From assembly GCF_003268775.1 (NCBI RefSeq), contig NZ_QLSU01000014.1:185300-249299 (forward strand): a stretch of DNA of 64,000 nt, read 5' to 3'. Under the pieces are notes generated by a model. The model saw only the letters and a program-made list of their open reading frames with translations, did no database searches and was not told the DNA's origin. Shown piece after piece: positions 24,478-33,706 of this stretch. The stretch comes from Paraburkholderia unamae. GTDB lineage: Bacteria > Pseudomonadota > Gammaproteobacteria > Burkholderiales > Burkholderiaceae. Both the position numbers and the translations under genes were made by a program. Each line of letters begins with the position of its first letter. Within the stretch, counting starts at the first letter, position 1.

Positions 24478-27285
24478 ATGACGTCCCGTCCCGACAGGCG
24501 CCGACGCGCCGACGCCACAGGCGCTTCGGATAGCGCCGCTGCCGCGCTGATTCGCACCAAGCTCGCCCCCGCGCGTGCGCGTGAGAACGTCGCACGCGTG
24601 GCGCCGCTTGAACGATTGCGCGCCGGGCTTGAGCGCAAGCTGACCGTGGTGTGCGCGCCAGCCGGTTACGGCAAGTCGACGCTGCTCTCGGAGTGGAGCA
24701 GGACGCTGCTCACACTGGGCGCGCAGGCCGCGTGGGTCAGCTTCGACGACGAGGACGATGATCCATCCACGTTTGCGTCCTACGTTATTGCGGCTGTCGT
24801 GGAGGCAACTGGCGGCGCGGGCACGCGCGCGCAACAGCAGTTGCGCGACCGGGCGCTCCTGCCGATCCACGTCGCTTTTGCCGAGCTGCTTAACGAGCTG
24901 GGCGAGAGCGGCAAGCCGCTATTTCTCTTCCTCGACGACGTCGACCGGCTCGAAACCGCGGCGATCCACGAGGCACTCTTCAGCCTGCTGCGCTACGCGC
25001 CGGACAACCTTCATGTTGTGCTGGCTTGCCGTTCGACGCCGGCGCTACCGCTCAGCTATTTCGCGTCTCGCGACCAGCTCGTCTGGCTCGACGCCAGCGA
25101 TCTGCGCTTTAGCCGCGACGAGGCAGCGGAATTCGTCAGACGCATCGCGGGCCGGGAACTGGCGGCGAGCGACCTCGAAGCGCTCGTCGGCGCGACCGAG
25201 GGATGGGTATCCGGTTTGCAGCTTGCGTCGCTCGCACTGCGCGGCGAAGTCGATGCGGCGCTGGTCGTTCGGCGTATCGCGCAGGCGAGGGGCGGCATTG
25301 CCGCCTACCTGAATGAGAACGTCATAAACGTCTTGCCGGAGACCGTACGCGAGTTCCTGCTTGCGACGGCCGTGCTCGATCGCATGACGCCCGCGCTCTG
25401 CAATGTATTGACCGGCAGGGAGGATGCACACGAGACGCTGGAATGGCTCAGTGCACACAATCTGTTCGTCAAGGCACTGGATGGCGAGCGCCTGTGGTTC
25501 CGCTACCACGCGCTGCTTTTACAGTATTTGCGTGACGAATTGCAGTTGCGCAAGCCGCAAGCTGTCGCCGGACTCCATCGCGCGGCGGCCGCATGGTTCG
25601 GCGCGGCGGGCCTGTGGTCCGAGGCCGTCAAGCATGCCCTCACAGCGGGTGAGATCGTGCAGGCCGCGGATTGGGTGGAGGCTTGCGCAATGGAACTCAT
25701 TGCGGCGAGCGACGTACGCACCGTCCTCAACTGGATCGCGCGCCTGCCCGAGACAGCGCTGCACATGCGCGTGCGGCTGCGCCTTGCGCACGCATGGGCG
25801 CTTGCGCTTTCGCTACAGATCGTTGCCGCGAGGCGGGCGATCCAGGCCATCGAGGCTGATATCGAGGATGGTGTGCTGCCGGTTGACGACATGGCAGCGC
25901 TGGAGGTACTCGCCGTGCGCTCGCTGATTGCCGGCCTTGCGGATGAGAGCGCGGAGTCGTTGCGGCTCGGTCGCCGCGTGCTGACTGCCCGGCCGCCGCG
26001 CGGCTCGTGGGTCGAACAGATCGGGCAGACGACCTTGATCTTCGGCTTGAGCTACGCCGGCGGCCTGGACGAGGTTCTGCGCTTGCGTGCCGAAGACACG
26101 GCCGCCGTGGGCCGTGAACCGCTCTATTCGGACGTCTACCGACGCAGTATGTCCGGCCTGGGTGAGTTCGTCGCGGGGCGTTTGCACGACGCGTCGCGCA
26201 CGTTCGAAGGCGCATTGCGTATTGCGGAGGAGCGGGCCGGGCGCCTGTGCGCGGCGGCGGCCTTGCCAACGGGCTACCTGTGCGCCATTTACTATGAGTG
26301 GGGCGATCTGAAGCGCTTGCGCGAAATACAGCATGAGCGGTTGCCGATAGCACTACAGGCGTGCTCGCTCGGGCCCATGCTGCGATTTGCGCTCGCAGCG
26401 GCGATGAATCTGGCGCACTTGAACGAGTTCGAGGCCGCCCACGCGCTCCTTCGCGACGTCGAACGGGTGGCAGACGACAGGCAATGGTTGCGCCTCCAGG
26501 TGGCGTGCCTGGCTGCCCATGTCCGCCTGAGCCTCATGGCCGGCAAGCTCACAGAAGCGCATCGCTTTGGGGAGGCGCTGCGCATGCTGGCGCCTGGCAT
26601 CGCGCCACGGCCCGAATGCAGCGTCGTGGAAACATGGTCGTTCCATGAGATGGCGCACGCACGGCTACTGTTGAGCGACGGCCACGCCAGGGAGGCCGCG
26701 GCAGTCCTGTCTGTCCTGGAGCGAGAACTCTCATCACGGGCGATGCCATGGTTTGCCGCGCAGGCGGCCGTGCTTAGCGCGATCGCGCACGACGCGTGTG
26801 GTGAGGACGGCAGGGCGCTGTCGTTCATGGCAGACGCACTGGCCTACGGGCAGTGCAACGGTCTCGTACGTACGTTCATCGATGAAGGGCCGGGCGTCGC
26901 GTCGCTGCTGGCGAAGCTTGGCAACTCCCCAGGCCGTTTCCCAGGCGTGAGTGCGTGGTACCTCAAGGAGTTGACTGGAGCCTTTGATGCCCCGCCGGCG
27001 AGCGACGTGGCCAAGGCGTCAGCGCGGCCACTGTCCGGGCCGGCCGCGAGCAATCTCAGTGCCCGCGAGGTGGAGATCCTTGATTATGTGGCGCGCGGAT
27101 TGTCGAACAAGGAAGTTGCGCGTGCGCTGCGCGTGGCCCCCGAGACGATCAAGTGGCACCTCAAGAATATCTTCGAGAAACTCAACGTGAGCTCGCGAAT
27201 CGAGGCGGTACGAAGTGGCCTCGCGTTTGATCTGCCCATGAACCGCGGCGACGACCCGGCGAGTGACAGTGGCAAACGCCGTTAA
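24478..27285 (+). CDS. MalT-type large ATP-binding LuxR regulator (LAL)
   Basis: A 935-residue STAND regulator. Walker A is CAPAGYGKST (K66). A Walker B-like FLFLDDVDRLE follows near residue 160. Then come WH and ARM regions (about 280-400), a TPR-like helical array (about 420-830), and a LuxR HTH (about 860-925: LSAREVEILDYVARGLSNKEVARALRVAPETIKWHLKNIFEKLNV, in parts). MalT-type proteins bind ATP and an inducer and oligomerise to activate transcription. The ATG at 24478 follows GGAGAGGAG. It is the best candidate to bind the three GC palindromes, because MalT boxes are G-rich and one site precedes its own operon. Confidence 0.9.
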   Translation: MTSRPDRRRRADATGASDSAAAALIRTKLAPARARENVARVAPLERLRAGLERKLTVVCAPAGYGKSTLLSEWSRTLLTLGAQAAWVSFDDEDDDPSTFASYVIAAVVEATGGAGTRAQQQLRDRALLPIHVAFAELLNELGESGKPLFLFLDDVDRLETAAIHEALFSLLRYAPDNLHVVLACRSTPALPLSYFASRDQLVWLDASDLRFSRDEAAEFVRRIAGRELAASDLEALVGATEGWVSGLQLASLALRGEVDAALVVRRIAQARGGIAAYLNENVINVLPETVREFLLATAVLDRMTPALCNVLTGREDAHETLEWLSAHNLFVKALDGERLWFRYHALLLQYLRDELQLRKPQAVAGLHRAAAAWFGAAGLWSEAVKHALTAGEIVQAADWVEACAMELIAASDVRTVLNWIARLPETALHMRVRLRLAHAWALALSLQIVAARRAIQAIEADIEDGVLPVDDMAALEVLAVRSLIAGLADESAESLRLGRRVLTARPPRGSWVEQIGQTTLIFGLSYAGGLDEVLRLRAEDTAAVGREPLYSDVYRRSMSGLGEFVAGRLHDASRTFEGALRIAEERAGRLCAAAALPTGYLCAIYYEWGDLKRLREIQHERLPIALQACSLGPMLRFALAAAMNLAHLNEFEAAHALLRDVERVADDRQWLRLQVACLAAHVRLSLMAGKLTEAHRFGEALRMLAPGIAPRPECSVVETWSFHEMAHARLLLSDGHAREAAAVLSVLERELSSRAMPWFAAQAAVLSAIAHDACGEDGRALSFMADALAYGQCNGLVRTFIDEGPGVASLLAKLGNSPGRFPGVSAWYLKELTGAFDAPPASDVAKASARPLSGPAASNLSAREVEILDYVARGLSNKEVARALRVAPETIKWHLKNIFEKLNVSSRIEAVRSGLAFDLPMNRGDDPASDSGKRR

Positions 27286-27460
27286 ACGGCGCGCAACCCG
27301 CGTTTTCAGGAACATGAATTTCTGAGGACACGGTCGGCCATCCGATTCTTTTGCGGCCCATGAATATGCCAGCGGGGCGAGTCCAGGCATCGGTTCAAAC
27401 TGCTTGTTTACGCCGCAGCGAGTTCGTGTGCCGTAACACCGGGCTCAGCAAAGTCATGGT

Positions 27461-29467
27461 TCAGCCCCGATGTGGCCTGACGATGCCGAGCTTCGCGACG
27501 CGCCGGTACAGCGTTGCGCGTGAAATGCCTAGCGCTCGCGCAGCGGCATTAGCGCGCCATTCGTACTTCGTGAGCGCCGCCATGATGCGCTCGCGCTCGT
27601 CTATCGAAGCACGAATCGGGGAGGATTGCGCAGGCATCGATGCGTGCGCTCGCACTCGTGCAGTCGGCTTCGTGGTTGGCGGTGCAACCGGCAGCAGTTG
27701 CGAGGCAAGAATCGCATCAACATGCCGCGTGTCGACGAGCTCGGTGTCGCACACGGCGCACGCGTAGCGGATGGCCGTGCGCAACTGGCGCAGATTGCCT
27801 GGCCACGCATACGTCGCGAGGCGCGCCGCGAGGGTAGCGTCGAGCGTGATCGGCCTGTCCACGGCCTGGGCTTCGTCCGCGAATATCGTGTCGATGAGCG
27901 CGGCGATGTCGTGCCGCTCGCGCAGCGGCGGCAGCGTGAGCGCCGCGCTGCTCAGCCGATAGTAGAGATCGTCGCGAAAGGCGCCGGTGTGGGTCATATG
28001 CGCGAGGTCCCTCTGCGTCGCGCAGATCACGTTGACGTCGACATGCCTTGACGATTTGCCGTCAACCGTCACCATCACGTCATCCGCAAGCACGCGCAAC
28101 AGGCGCGCCTGCTGCGCCAGCGGCATATCGCCGATCTCGTCGAGAAAGAGCGTGCCGCCATCGGCCATCGCAATCGTGCCACGTATATCGGGGCGGCGCG
28201 CGGCCTCGAATGGGCCAGGTCCATATTCGAACAGTTCACGCTCGATTCGCGATTCCGCTAGCGCGTAGCAACTGACAGCAATGAACGGGCGGTTGCGTCG
28301 CGCGCCGGCGTTGTGAATCGCGCGGGCAAACACTTCCTTGCCCACGCCCGTTTCGCCCTGAAGCAGGATTGGCAGGCGCTTGCCCGCCACTCGTTGCGCG
28401 ATGCGTGCGTTTTCGACCACACGCGCATCCGTGCTGCGCAGGAAAGGGCCGAGCGCACTGCAATCGTGTTCTCGCGCTGGTGCGCCGCTTTCATGCGACA
28501 GCGGTATTGCTCCGTGCCTGGCGACTGGGCCGCGGCGGCCGATGTGTCCAAACGGCGTGCGAACGCGCGCGTAAAGCACTGTGCCGTTCGCACGCAGGCG
28601 CAGTTGCGCAATGGTCCCGGTGTGCCCGATGTCGCGCAGCTTCACGTGCAATGGATCGAAGATCTCGTCGATGTGATGCGGGCCGTTGGGACAGGGCATC
28701 CATTCGCTCGCGCGTCGGTTCGCAGCGACCACGTTGCCGCTCTCGTCGAAGGCGATCAGCAAGTCAGGTCTAACTTCTACGTGATTGCGGCTCTGATGGC
28801 CGAAGAGTATCCAGCACGACGTCATGCGTTGCAGGAACCAGGCATTTTCTATGAGCGTGGCGCTATCGCGCACGAGCCGGTTGACGATGCGCTGGCTTTC
28901 GCGGTTGTCGGGCGACTGCACGGCCGAGGCGTCCAGCACGCCGATCAGATCGCCATCCGGCGCGAAGATCGGTGCTGCGCTACAGGTGAGGGTCGTGAAC
29001 GCGGCGCGGAAGTGATCGGTCTTGTGTACCGTGACGGGTGTGAGGTCGGCGAGCACATTCGCAATGCCGCAGGTGCCTTCCTCATCTTCCGACCAGCACG
29101 ATCCGATATGGAGTCCTGAGTGCCTGAATTCTTTGCGGCGATCGTGGGCGACGCGGTAGTCGATGGTCACACCGCGTGCATCAGCAAGCATGACGCAATA
29201 GTTGTCGTCGCGCACCATATCGTGCAACCGCGTGAGGCATTCAGCCGAGGCCCGCATCAAAGCCTCTTCCCGATCGCGGATTTCGCGCACCTCAGTGGCG
29301 CTCAACACGCGTGGGCCCGTCACTGCGCCAGGGTCGAGTTGATAGAGAGCGAACGAGCGCTGCCACGAGGCGGCGAGTTGAGGCGAACCGGACGGCGAAC
29401 GAAGGCGGCCTTCCACAGCGCCACGCACGCGCTCGGCATGACGGGCAGCGGCCAGGACGTATGACAT
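27461..29467 (-). CDS. AcoR-like AAA+ enhancer-binding protein without a GAFTGA loop
   Basis: A 668-residue protein. The GAF-like N-terminal sensor (about 80-230) includes GLHIGSCWSEDEEGTCGIANVL. The AAA+ core has Walker A QGETGVGKEVF and Walker B GGTLFLDEIGDM, followed by a C-terminal Fis HTH (ANAAARALGISRATLYRRV). The sigma-54 contact loop is GPFEAA (residues 418-423) instead of GAFTGA, so the essential Thr is missing. Such proteins either do not activate sigma-54 (TyrR-like) or act as repressors. The start at 29467 is where family similarity begins (MSYVLAAARHAERV). An upstream in-frame extension would overlap an enhancer-like dyad. Confidence 0.88.
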   Translation of the reverse strand: MSYVLAAARHAERVRGAVEGRLRSPSGSPQLAASWQRSFALYQLDPGAVTGPRVLSATEVREIRDREEALMRASAECLTRLHDMVRDDNYCVMLADARGVTIDYRVAHDRRKEFRHSGLHIGSCWSEDEEGTCGIANVLADLTPVTVHKTDHFRAAFTTLTCSAAPIFAPDGDLIGVLDASAVQSPDNRESQRIVNRLVRDSATLIENAWFLQRMTSCWILFGHQSRNHVEVRPDLLIAFDESGNVVAANRRASEWMPCPNGPHHIDEIFDPLHVKLRDIGHTGTIAQLRLRANGTVLYARVRTPFGHIGRRGPVARHGAIPLSHESGAPAREHDCSALGPFLRSTDARVVENARIAQRVAGKRLPILLQGETGVGKEVFARAIHNAGARRNRPFIAVSCYALAESRIERELFEYGPGPFEAARRPDIRGTIAMADGGTLFLDEIGDMPLAQQARLLRVLADDVMVTVDGKSSRHVDVNVICATQRDLAHMTHTGAFRDDLYYRLSSAALTLPPLRERHDIAALIDTIFADEAQAVDRPITLDATLAARLATYAWPGNLRQLRTAIRYACAVCDTELVDTRHVDAILASQLLPVAPPTTKPTARVRAHASMPAQSSPIRASIDERERIMAALTKYEWRANAAARALGISRATLYRRVAKLGIVRPHRG

Positions 29468-29581
29468 AAGCGATTCCAGACGGTTGCTGATGGGAAACGC
29501 CGGACCGGAGAGCGTTCGGCGGGATTCTTTGTAGCACATCCCTGGCTCGTGATCACACGGCGGCGAAGCAGGCAAGACCGC

Positions 29582-29597
29582 TGAGACGTTCGTCTCA
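29582..29597. promoter_or_regulatory. Enhancer-like dyad TGAGACG-TT-CGTCTCA
   Basis: A perfect 7-2-7 palindrome about 240 bases upstream of the sigma-54 promoter at 29833. It resembles the dyads before acoX (TGWGACA-N2-TGTCWMA), so it is probably an upstream activator sequence for an AcoR-type protein. Confidence 0.6.
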
Positions 29598-29832
29598 TCG
29601 TGCGACACCTCGCATGAGGTCGTGGGCTGGAACGTCGCTCAGGCGCGCCGTGCGGGGCCGCCGCGATTTCTGTCGTGCGAGCCCAGGGCGGTTCTTCTCG
29701 TGTCTTGCAGAGTACGAGACGGTGGCTGAGACGCTGCGAGCGATGCAAGCGCCGAAGCTGCGAAGGCTGAAAAACGGCTAAGGCCCTTGCTGCGTGGTAC
29801 GTTGCGCAGACGCACAGCGTTGTGAGTGTTAT

Positions 29833-29848
29833 TGGCACGTCGCTTGCA
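29833..29848 (+). promoter_or_regulatory. Consensus sigma-54 promoter of uncertain target
   Basis: TGGCACG-TCGC-TTGCA is an exact match to the sigma-54 consensus, with GG at 29834-29835 and GC at 29846-29847. Transcription would run rightward. The first recognisable gene is acoR, whose ATG lies about 450 bases downstream. Either acoR has a long 5' UTR or the original target operon has been lost. Confidence 0.7.
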
Positions 29849-30296
29849 AGGTCTACGGGAAAATGCGAAGCACGGTCTCGCACGGCGCGTCGCTATCAGG
29901 AAACACAATCTTGGGTCCGGCCTCGGACCGCGAGTCACACTCTCTCGCATGCATTCCAGGCGGAGGTGGTCGGTGTGACCGGCGAAGGGACGCAGGACCG
30001 GTCTTGTCGTATGTGCACACGCCGTTCGGTGTGGCTCACACTAAGGCGAGACAGTCCTGGCGCGAAGATCGGAGAGGGGCAACCGGCGTGAGGTACCAGC
30101 CGCGCATGAGCCGACTCACGCACGCTTGCCTGGGCAGACGGTGACGCGTCGCCTCCAGGATCGTGCCGCGGTGATGGTACATTATCGGCCTAACTCGAAA
30201 ACATCGGGTGTGCCTTGAAGCGCTGCCCGAGGCGTCCGGTTTGTGTGCCAGTACGATCGTGCCCGGCATCACACGTCGCGGACACAGGAGACGACA

Positions 30297-32300
30297 ATGG
30301 ACGTGCGGCAACGTGATCATATCGAAACCGTGGTCCTGACGACTGCCGGCCAGCCGCCGGTGGCCGCCCGGATGCACGACGCAATCATCCAGAGCTCCTG
30401 GCAACGTTGCGTGCATCAGTACGGCCTCGATCCGACGCGTATGCAGGAAGCGCGCATCCTGCCGCAGATGCGGCTGCGCGAGCATCAGCAACGCATCGAC
30501 GATTTTGCTCGCATTGCCCGCTATGGACTGGAAACCCTGTACAGCCAGGTGGCCGGGATGGGCTACGTCGTCTTGCTGACCGATGCGGACGGTGTCACAG
30601 TCGACTATCTTGGCGATGCCGGCACAGACGCGGGGTTGCGTCGAGCGGGTCTCTATCTGGGCGCCGAATGGAGCGAGAACGGTGCCGGCACGTGCGCTGT
30701 CGGTACCGCGTTGGCGACAGGCCAGGGCTTGACCGTGCATCAGGCCGATCATTTCGATGCCACGCACATTCCGCTGACCTGCACAGCCGTGCCGCTGTTC
30801 GATCCGCACGGCCGGCTCAATGCGATTCTGGACATTTCCGCGCTCAGTTCGCCGCTGGCCAAGGACAGCCAGACGCTCGCGCTGCACCTGGTGCGCACCT
30901 ATGCCGGCCGGATCGAGGACGCTTATTTTCTGCGCCGGCATCGGCAGGACTGGATCCTGAAGCTGAGCCCGGCGTTTGAATTTCTCGATGTCAATCCGGA
31001 GTATCTGATAGCGCTCGATGCCAATGGCTGCATCGTCGGCCATAACCGTCGCGCGCACCAGATGCTGACGGCCGAGCCCGGCGTCGGTGCGACGGGGACG
31101 TCTCTCCTCGGCGCACGATTCGACACACTCTTTGACGCGCGCGCGGAGGAATTGGGCCGCTTCGTCTATTCGCGGCCCAGCGAGCAACGTATCGTCCAGC
31201 TAAGCCGCAGCGCAAAGCGACTCTATCTGAGTGTCATGCCGCCGATGCTGCGTTTGCCCCCCCACACGCAAACGCCATTGCCGGCCGAACTGGCGGCGCT
31301 GTGCGGCGGAGATGCGGCGCTGGAGCAGCAATTGCAGCGTGCCTCCAGGCTCATTGACGCGCCGATCAACCTGCTGATCAATGGCGAGACCGGCAGTGGC
31401 AAGGAATACTTTGCGCGAGCGATGCATCGGGCCAGTGCGCGTCGGGACGGTCCCTTCATCGCGGTCAATTGCGCGGCGATTCCGGAGACGCTGATCGAGA
31501 GCGAACTGTTCGGGCACCTGCCTAACAGTTTTTCGGGCGCGGGCTCGAAAGCCAAACGCGGTTTGATCCAGGAGGCCGACGGAGGCACGTTGTTTCTCGA
31601 CGAGATCGGCGACATGCCGAGAGAACTCCAGTCGCGCCTGCTTCGAGTGCTCGCCGAGGGCGAAGTCCTGGCGATCGGCGCGTCACGTCCGGTACCCGTC
31701 AACGTGCGGGTGATTTCGGCGACTCACCATTCGCTTGATCAATTGGTCAGCGGGGGGCGCTTTCGCGAAGATCTGTATTACCGGCTCAACGGCGCGCGGC
31801 TTACCTTACCCCCGCTACGCGAGCGTAGCGATCTGGACTGGCTGGTCGAGAAGTTTCTCACGGTGCCGCAAGGACTGCCTGCCTACACGCTCTCTGAACC
31901 GGCCCGAGCCCAACTGCACCGCCATCGCTGGCCGGGCAATCTACGCGAACTGCGCAACGTGCTCGAATATGCACGCGCGGTGTGCAGCCACCGGCACATC
32001 GAAACGGACGACCTGCCCGAGGGCATCGGTGGGCAACACCTCGTGCCCACGCCCGAATGCCCGGCGCCTGACGCGGCAGCGCATTGCGCAGACGCGGAAC
32101 CGCACACGCTATCCCCCGAAGGCATGCTGCTCATGCAGTATCTGCGCGCCTCCGGCTGGAACCTGAGTGCTGTCGCGCGCCAGATTGGCATCAGCCGCAT
32201 GACGTTGTATCGCCGCATGGCCCGCCATGGCATCCAGTCGCCGAACCGCAACGATACCGCTTCTGGCCGCGCAGACGGGAGCGAGCACGCCGGGCACTGA
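30297..32300 (+). CDS. acoR: AcoR, sigma-54-dependent activator of acetoin catabolism
   Basis: A 667-residue enhancer-binding protein. The GAF-type sensor (about 50-215) contains YLGAEWSENGAGTCAVGTAL. The AAA+ domain (about 340-560) has Walker A NGETGSGKEYF and Walker B GGTLFLDEIGDMP. The Fis HTH is WNLSAVARQIGISRMTLYRRM. The GAFTGA loop is NSFSGA (residues 410-415), with Ser in place of Thr and Gly/Ala altered, which is unusual for an activator. GGAGACGAC precedes the ATG. It lies directly upstream of the aco operon whose promoter has matching dyads. Confidence 0.9.
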   Translation: MDVRQRDHIETVVLTTAGQPPVAARMHDAIIQSSWQRCVHQYGLDPTRMQEARILPQMRLREHQQRIDDFARIARYGLETLYSQVAGMGYVVLLTDADGVTVDYLGDAGTDAGLRRAGLYLGAEWSENGAGTCAVGTALATGQGLTVHQADHFDATHIPLTCTAVPLFDPHGRLNAILDISALSSPLAKDSQTLALHLVRTYAGRIEDAYFLRRHRQDWILKLSPAFEFLDVNPEYLIALDANGCIVGHNRRAHQMLTAEPGVGATGTSLLGARFDTLFDARAEELGRFVYSRPSEQRIVQLSRSAKRLYLSVMPPMLRLPPHTQTPLPAELAALCGGDAALEQQLQRASRLIDAPINLLINGETGSGKEYFARAMHRASARRDGPFIAVNCAAIPETLIESELFGHLPNSFSGAGSKAKRGLIQEADGGTLFLDEIGDMPRELQSRLLRVLAEGEVLAIGASRPVPVNVRVISATHHSLDQLVSGGRFREDLYYRLNGARLTLPPLRERSDLDWLVEKFLTVPQGLPAYTLSEPARAQLHRHRWPGNLRELRNVLEYARAVCSHRHIETDDLPEGIGGQHLVPTPECPAPDAAAHCADAEPHTLSPEGMLLMQYLRASGWNLSAVARQIGISRMTLYRRMARHGIQSPNRNDTASGRADGSEHAGH

Positions 32301-32325
32301 CGCGGTACGGAACGTCAAGGTGCAC

Positions 32326-32374
32326 TGAGACAGCTGTCAAACGCTAGACAACCGATGCTGTGACACCTGTCACA
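32326..32374. promoter_or_regulatory. AcoR enhancer dyads upstream of the aco operon
   Basis: Two similar dyads occur in the 210-base acoR-acoX gap: TGAGACA-GC-TGTCAAA (32326-32341) and the perfect TGTGACA-CC-TGTCACA (32359-32374). Their centres are 33 bases apart, about three helical turns. They lie 85-135 bases upstream of the -24 element, a normal enhancer distance. A weaker GGAACA-GCG-TGTTTC dyad is at 32385-32399. Confidence 0.75.
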
Positions 32375-32458
32375 CGCAACGCACGGAACAGCGTGTTTCA
32401 CCGTCTGTTCTTCAGGGTAACCCCCTAATTTATCGCTTCTGCCAGCCAGCATTGGTGT

Positions 32459-32474
32459 TGGCACAACTGTTGCA
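32459..32474 (+). promoter_or_regulatory. Sigma-54 promoter of the acetoin operon
   Basis: TGGCACAACTGTTGCA matches the -24/-12 consensus with GG 32460-32461 and GC 32472-32473. It lies 36 bases before the acoX start codon. Acetoin operons of Cupriavidus and Pseudomonas use AcoR plus sigma-54. Confidence 0.82.
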
Positions 32475-32510
32475 ATAAGTCCTGTCACTAAAACCTATCA
32501 GGAGACAGGC

Positions 32511-33680
32511 ATGCACGAACCTTCCCCGGTTCGTCCGCCACGGGTCGGCATCATCGCCAACCCCGTATCGGCTCGCGACATCCGGCGCGTCGTCGCCAAC
32601 GCCAACAGTCTGCAATTGTCCGACCGCGTGAACATCGTGCTTCGCGCGATGGCGGCGCTGGGCGCATGCGGCGTGACGCGGGTGCTGATGATGCCGGACC
32701 GTGAAGGCCTGAAGCCCATGCTGGAGCGGCACATGGCGCGCGAGCGCGCGGCAGCAGGCCATAGTCACGCATGGCCGCAACTGGATTGGCTCGCGATGCC
32801 GGCGACAGGTCGCGTGGACGATACTTTCCGCGCAGCGCGCATGATGCGCGAAGCCGGAGTCGCGGCCATCATCGTGCTGGGCGGCGACGGCACACACCGC
32901 GCCGTGGTGCGCGAGTGCGGACAGATCCCGATCGCCGGATTGTCCACCGGCACCAACAACGCCTATCCCGAGCTGCGCGAGGCCACACTGGCCGGACTCG
33001 CGGTCGGGCTCCATACCGTGGGCCGCATTCCGTCCGATGCCGCGCTGGCTTTCAACAAGCGGCTGGACGTGACGCTGAACGCGGCCAATGGGGCCGTACG
33101 TCACGACATCGCGCTTGTGGATGCCGTCATCGCCCACGAGCACTACATCGGCGCCAAAGCGTTATGGCGGACCGACTCGCTTGCTGCCGTCTATCTGGCC
33201 TTTGCCGAACCTGAGGCGATCGGGCTGTCGTCCATCGGCGGCATGCTGGCGCCAGTGGGCCGGCGCGAACACGGTGGACTGTACGTGGAATTGACTCCGC
33301 CCGGGCCGGATGATCTCGCGACCGGCGCCGCTGACGAGCCGCTCTTTCATCTCCATGCTCCGATCGCACCCGGTCTGCTGCGGCCCATACCGATACACGG
33401 CTGGCGCCGGATGGTCGACGGCGAGCCGATGCGCGTGCGTCAGCGCGCCGGGGTGGTGGCCCTGGATGGCGAGCGCGAGTTCACGTTTAGCCAGAAGGAC
33501 TGCTTGACGATCACGCTGCGCGAACGGGCCTTTCGCTCGGTCGACGTGGCGCGTTGTCTGCACTATGCCGCAACGCAAGGTTTGCTTCGAGGAACGCCCG
33601 CAACAGCGCTCGCGGCTCAGGCGAACACCGCATACGAATCCACCGGGGCCGAGCCCCTCGCTTTTCCTTCACTGCCGTAA
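32511..33680 (+). CDS. acoX: AcoX, ATP-NAD-kinase-like protein of the acetoin operon
   Basis: A 389-residue protein of the NAD kinase/diacylglycerol kinase superfamily. VGIIANPVSARDIRRVVA is at the N terminus and the kinase motif is VLGGDGTHRAV near residue 125, followed by GLSTGTNNAYPE. Its role in acetoin breakdown is not established, although it is a constant first gene of these operons. AGGAGACAGGC precedes the ATG and acoA follows 26 bases after the stop. Confidence 0.92.
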   Translation: MHEPSPVRPPRVGIIANPVSARDIRRVVANANSLQLSDRVNIVLRAMAALGACGVTRVLMMPDREGLKPMLERHMARERAAAGHSHAWPQLDWLAMPATGRVDDTFRAARMMREAGVAAIIVLGGDGTHRAVVRECGQIPIAGLSTGTNNAYPELREATLAGLAVGLHTVGRIPSDAALAFNKRLDVTLNAANGAVRHDIALVDAVIAHEHYIGAKALWRTDSLAAVYLAFAEPEAIGLSSIGGMLAPVGRREHGGLYVELTPPGPDDLATGAADEPLFHLHAPIAPGLLRPIPIHGWRRMVDGEPMRVRQRAGVVALDGEREFTFSQKDCLTITLRERAFRSVDVARCLHYAATQGLLRGTPATALAAQANTAYESTGAEPLAFPSLP

Positions 33681-33706
33681 AACACAACCTTTCAAAGGAG
33701 ACACGC

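Larger units (their letters stand above)
29468..30296. other. 829-base regulatory spacer between two enhancer-binding protein genes
   Basis: No convincing coding sequence is present. The spacer holds the dyad at 29582-29597, a second weaker dyad (TGCGA-CACC-TCGCA, 29601-29614) and a consensus sigma-54 promoter at 29833-29848 reading toward acoR. Open frames after this promoter have poor codon character and no SD. The architecture is that of an activator gene divergent from a sigma-54 operon whose structural genes are absent. Confidence 0.6.

Noticed and set aside
29863..30144. Open frame just after the orphan sigma-54 promoter, considered as its target gene.
   Set aside because: No SD, high Arg/Ser/Cys content typical of GC-rich non-coding frames, and overlap with an equally open frame; no family resemblance.
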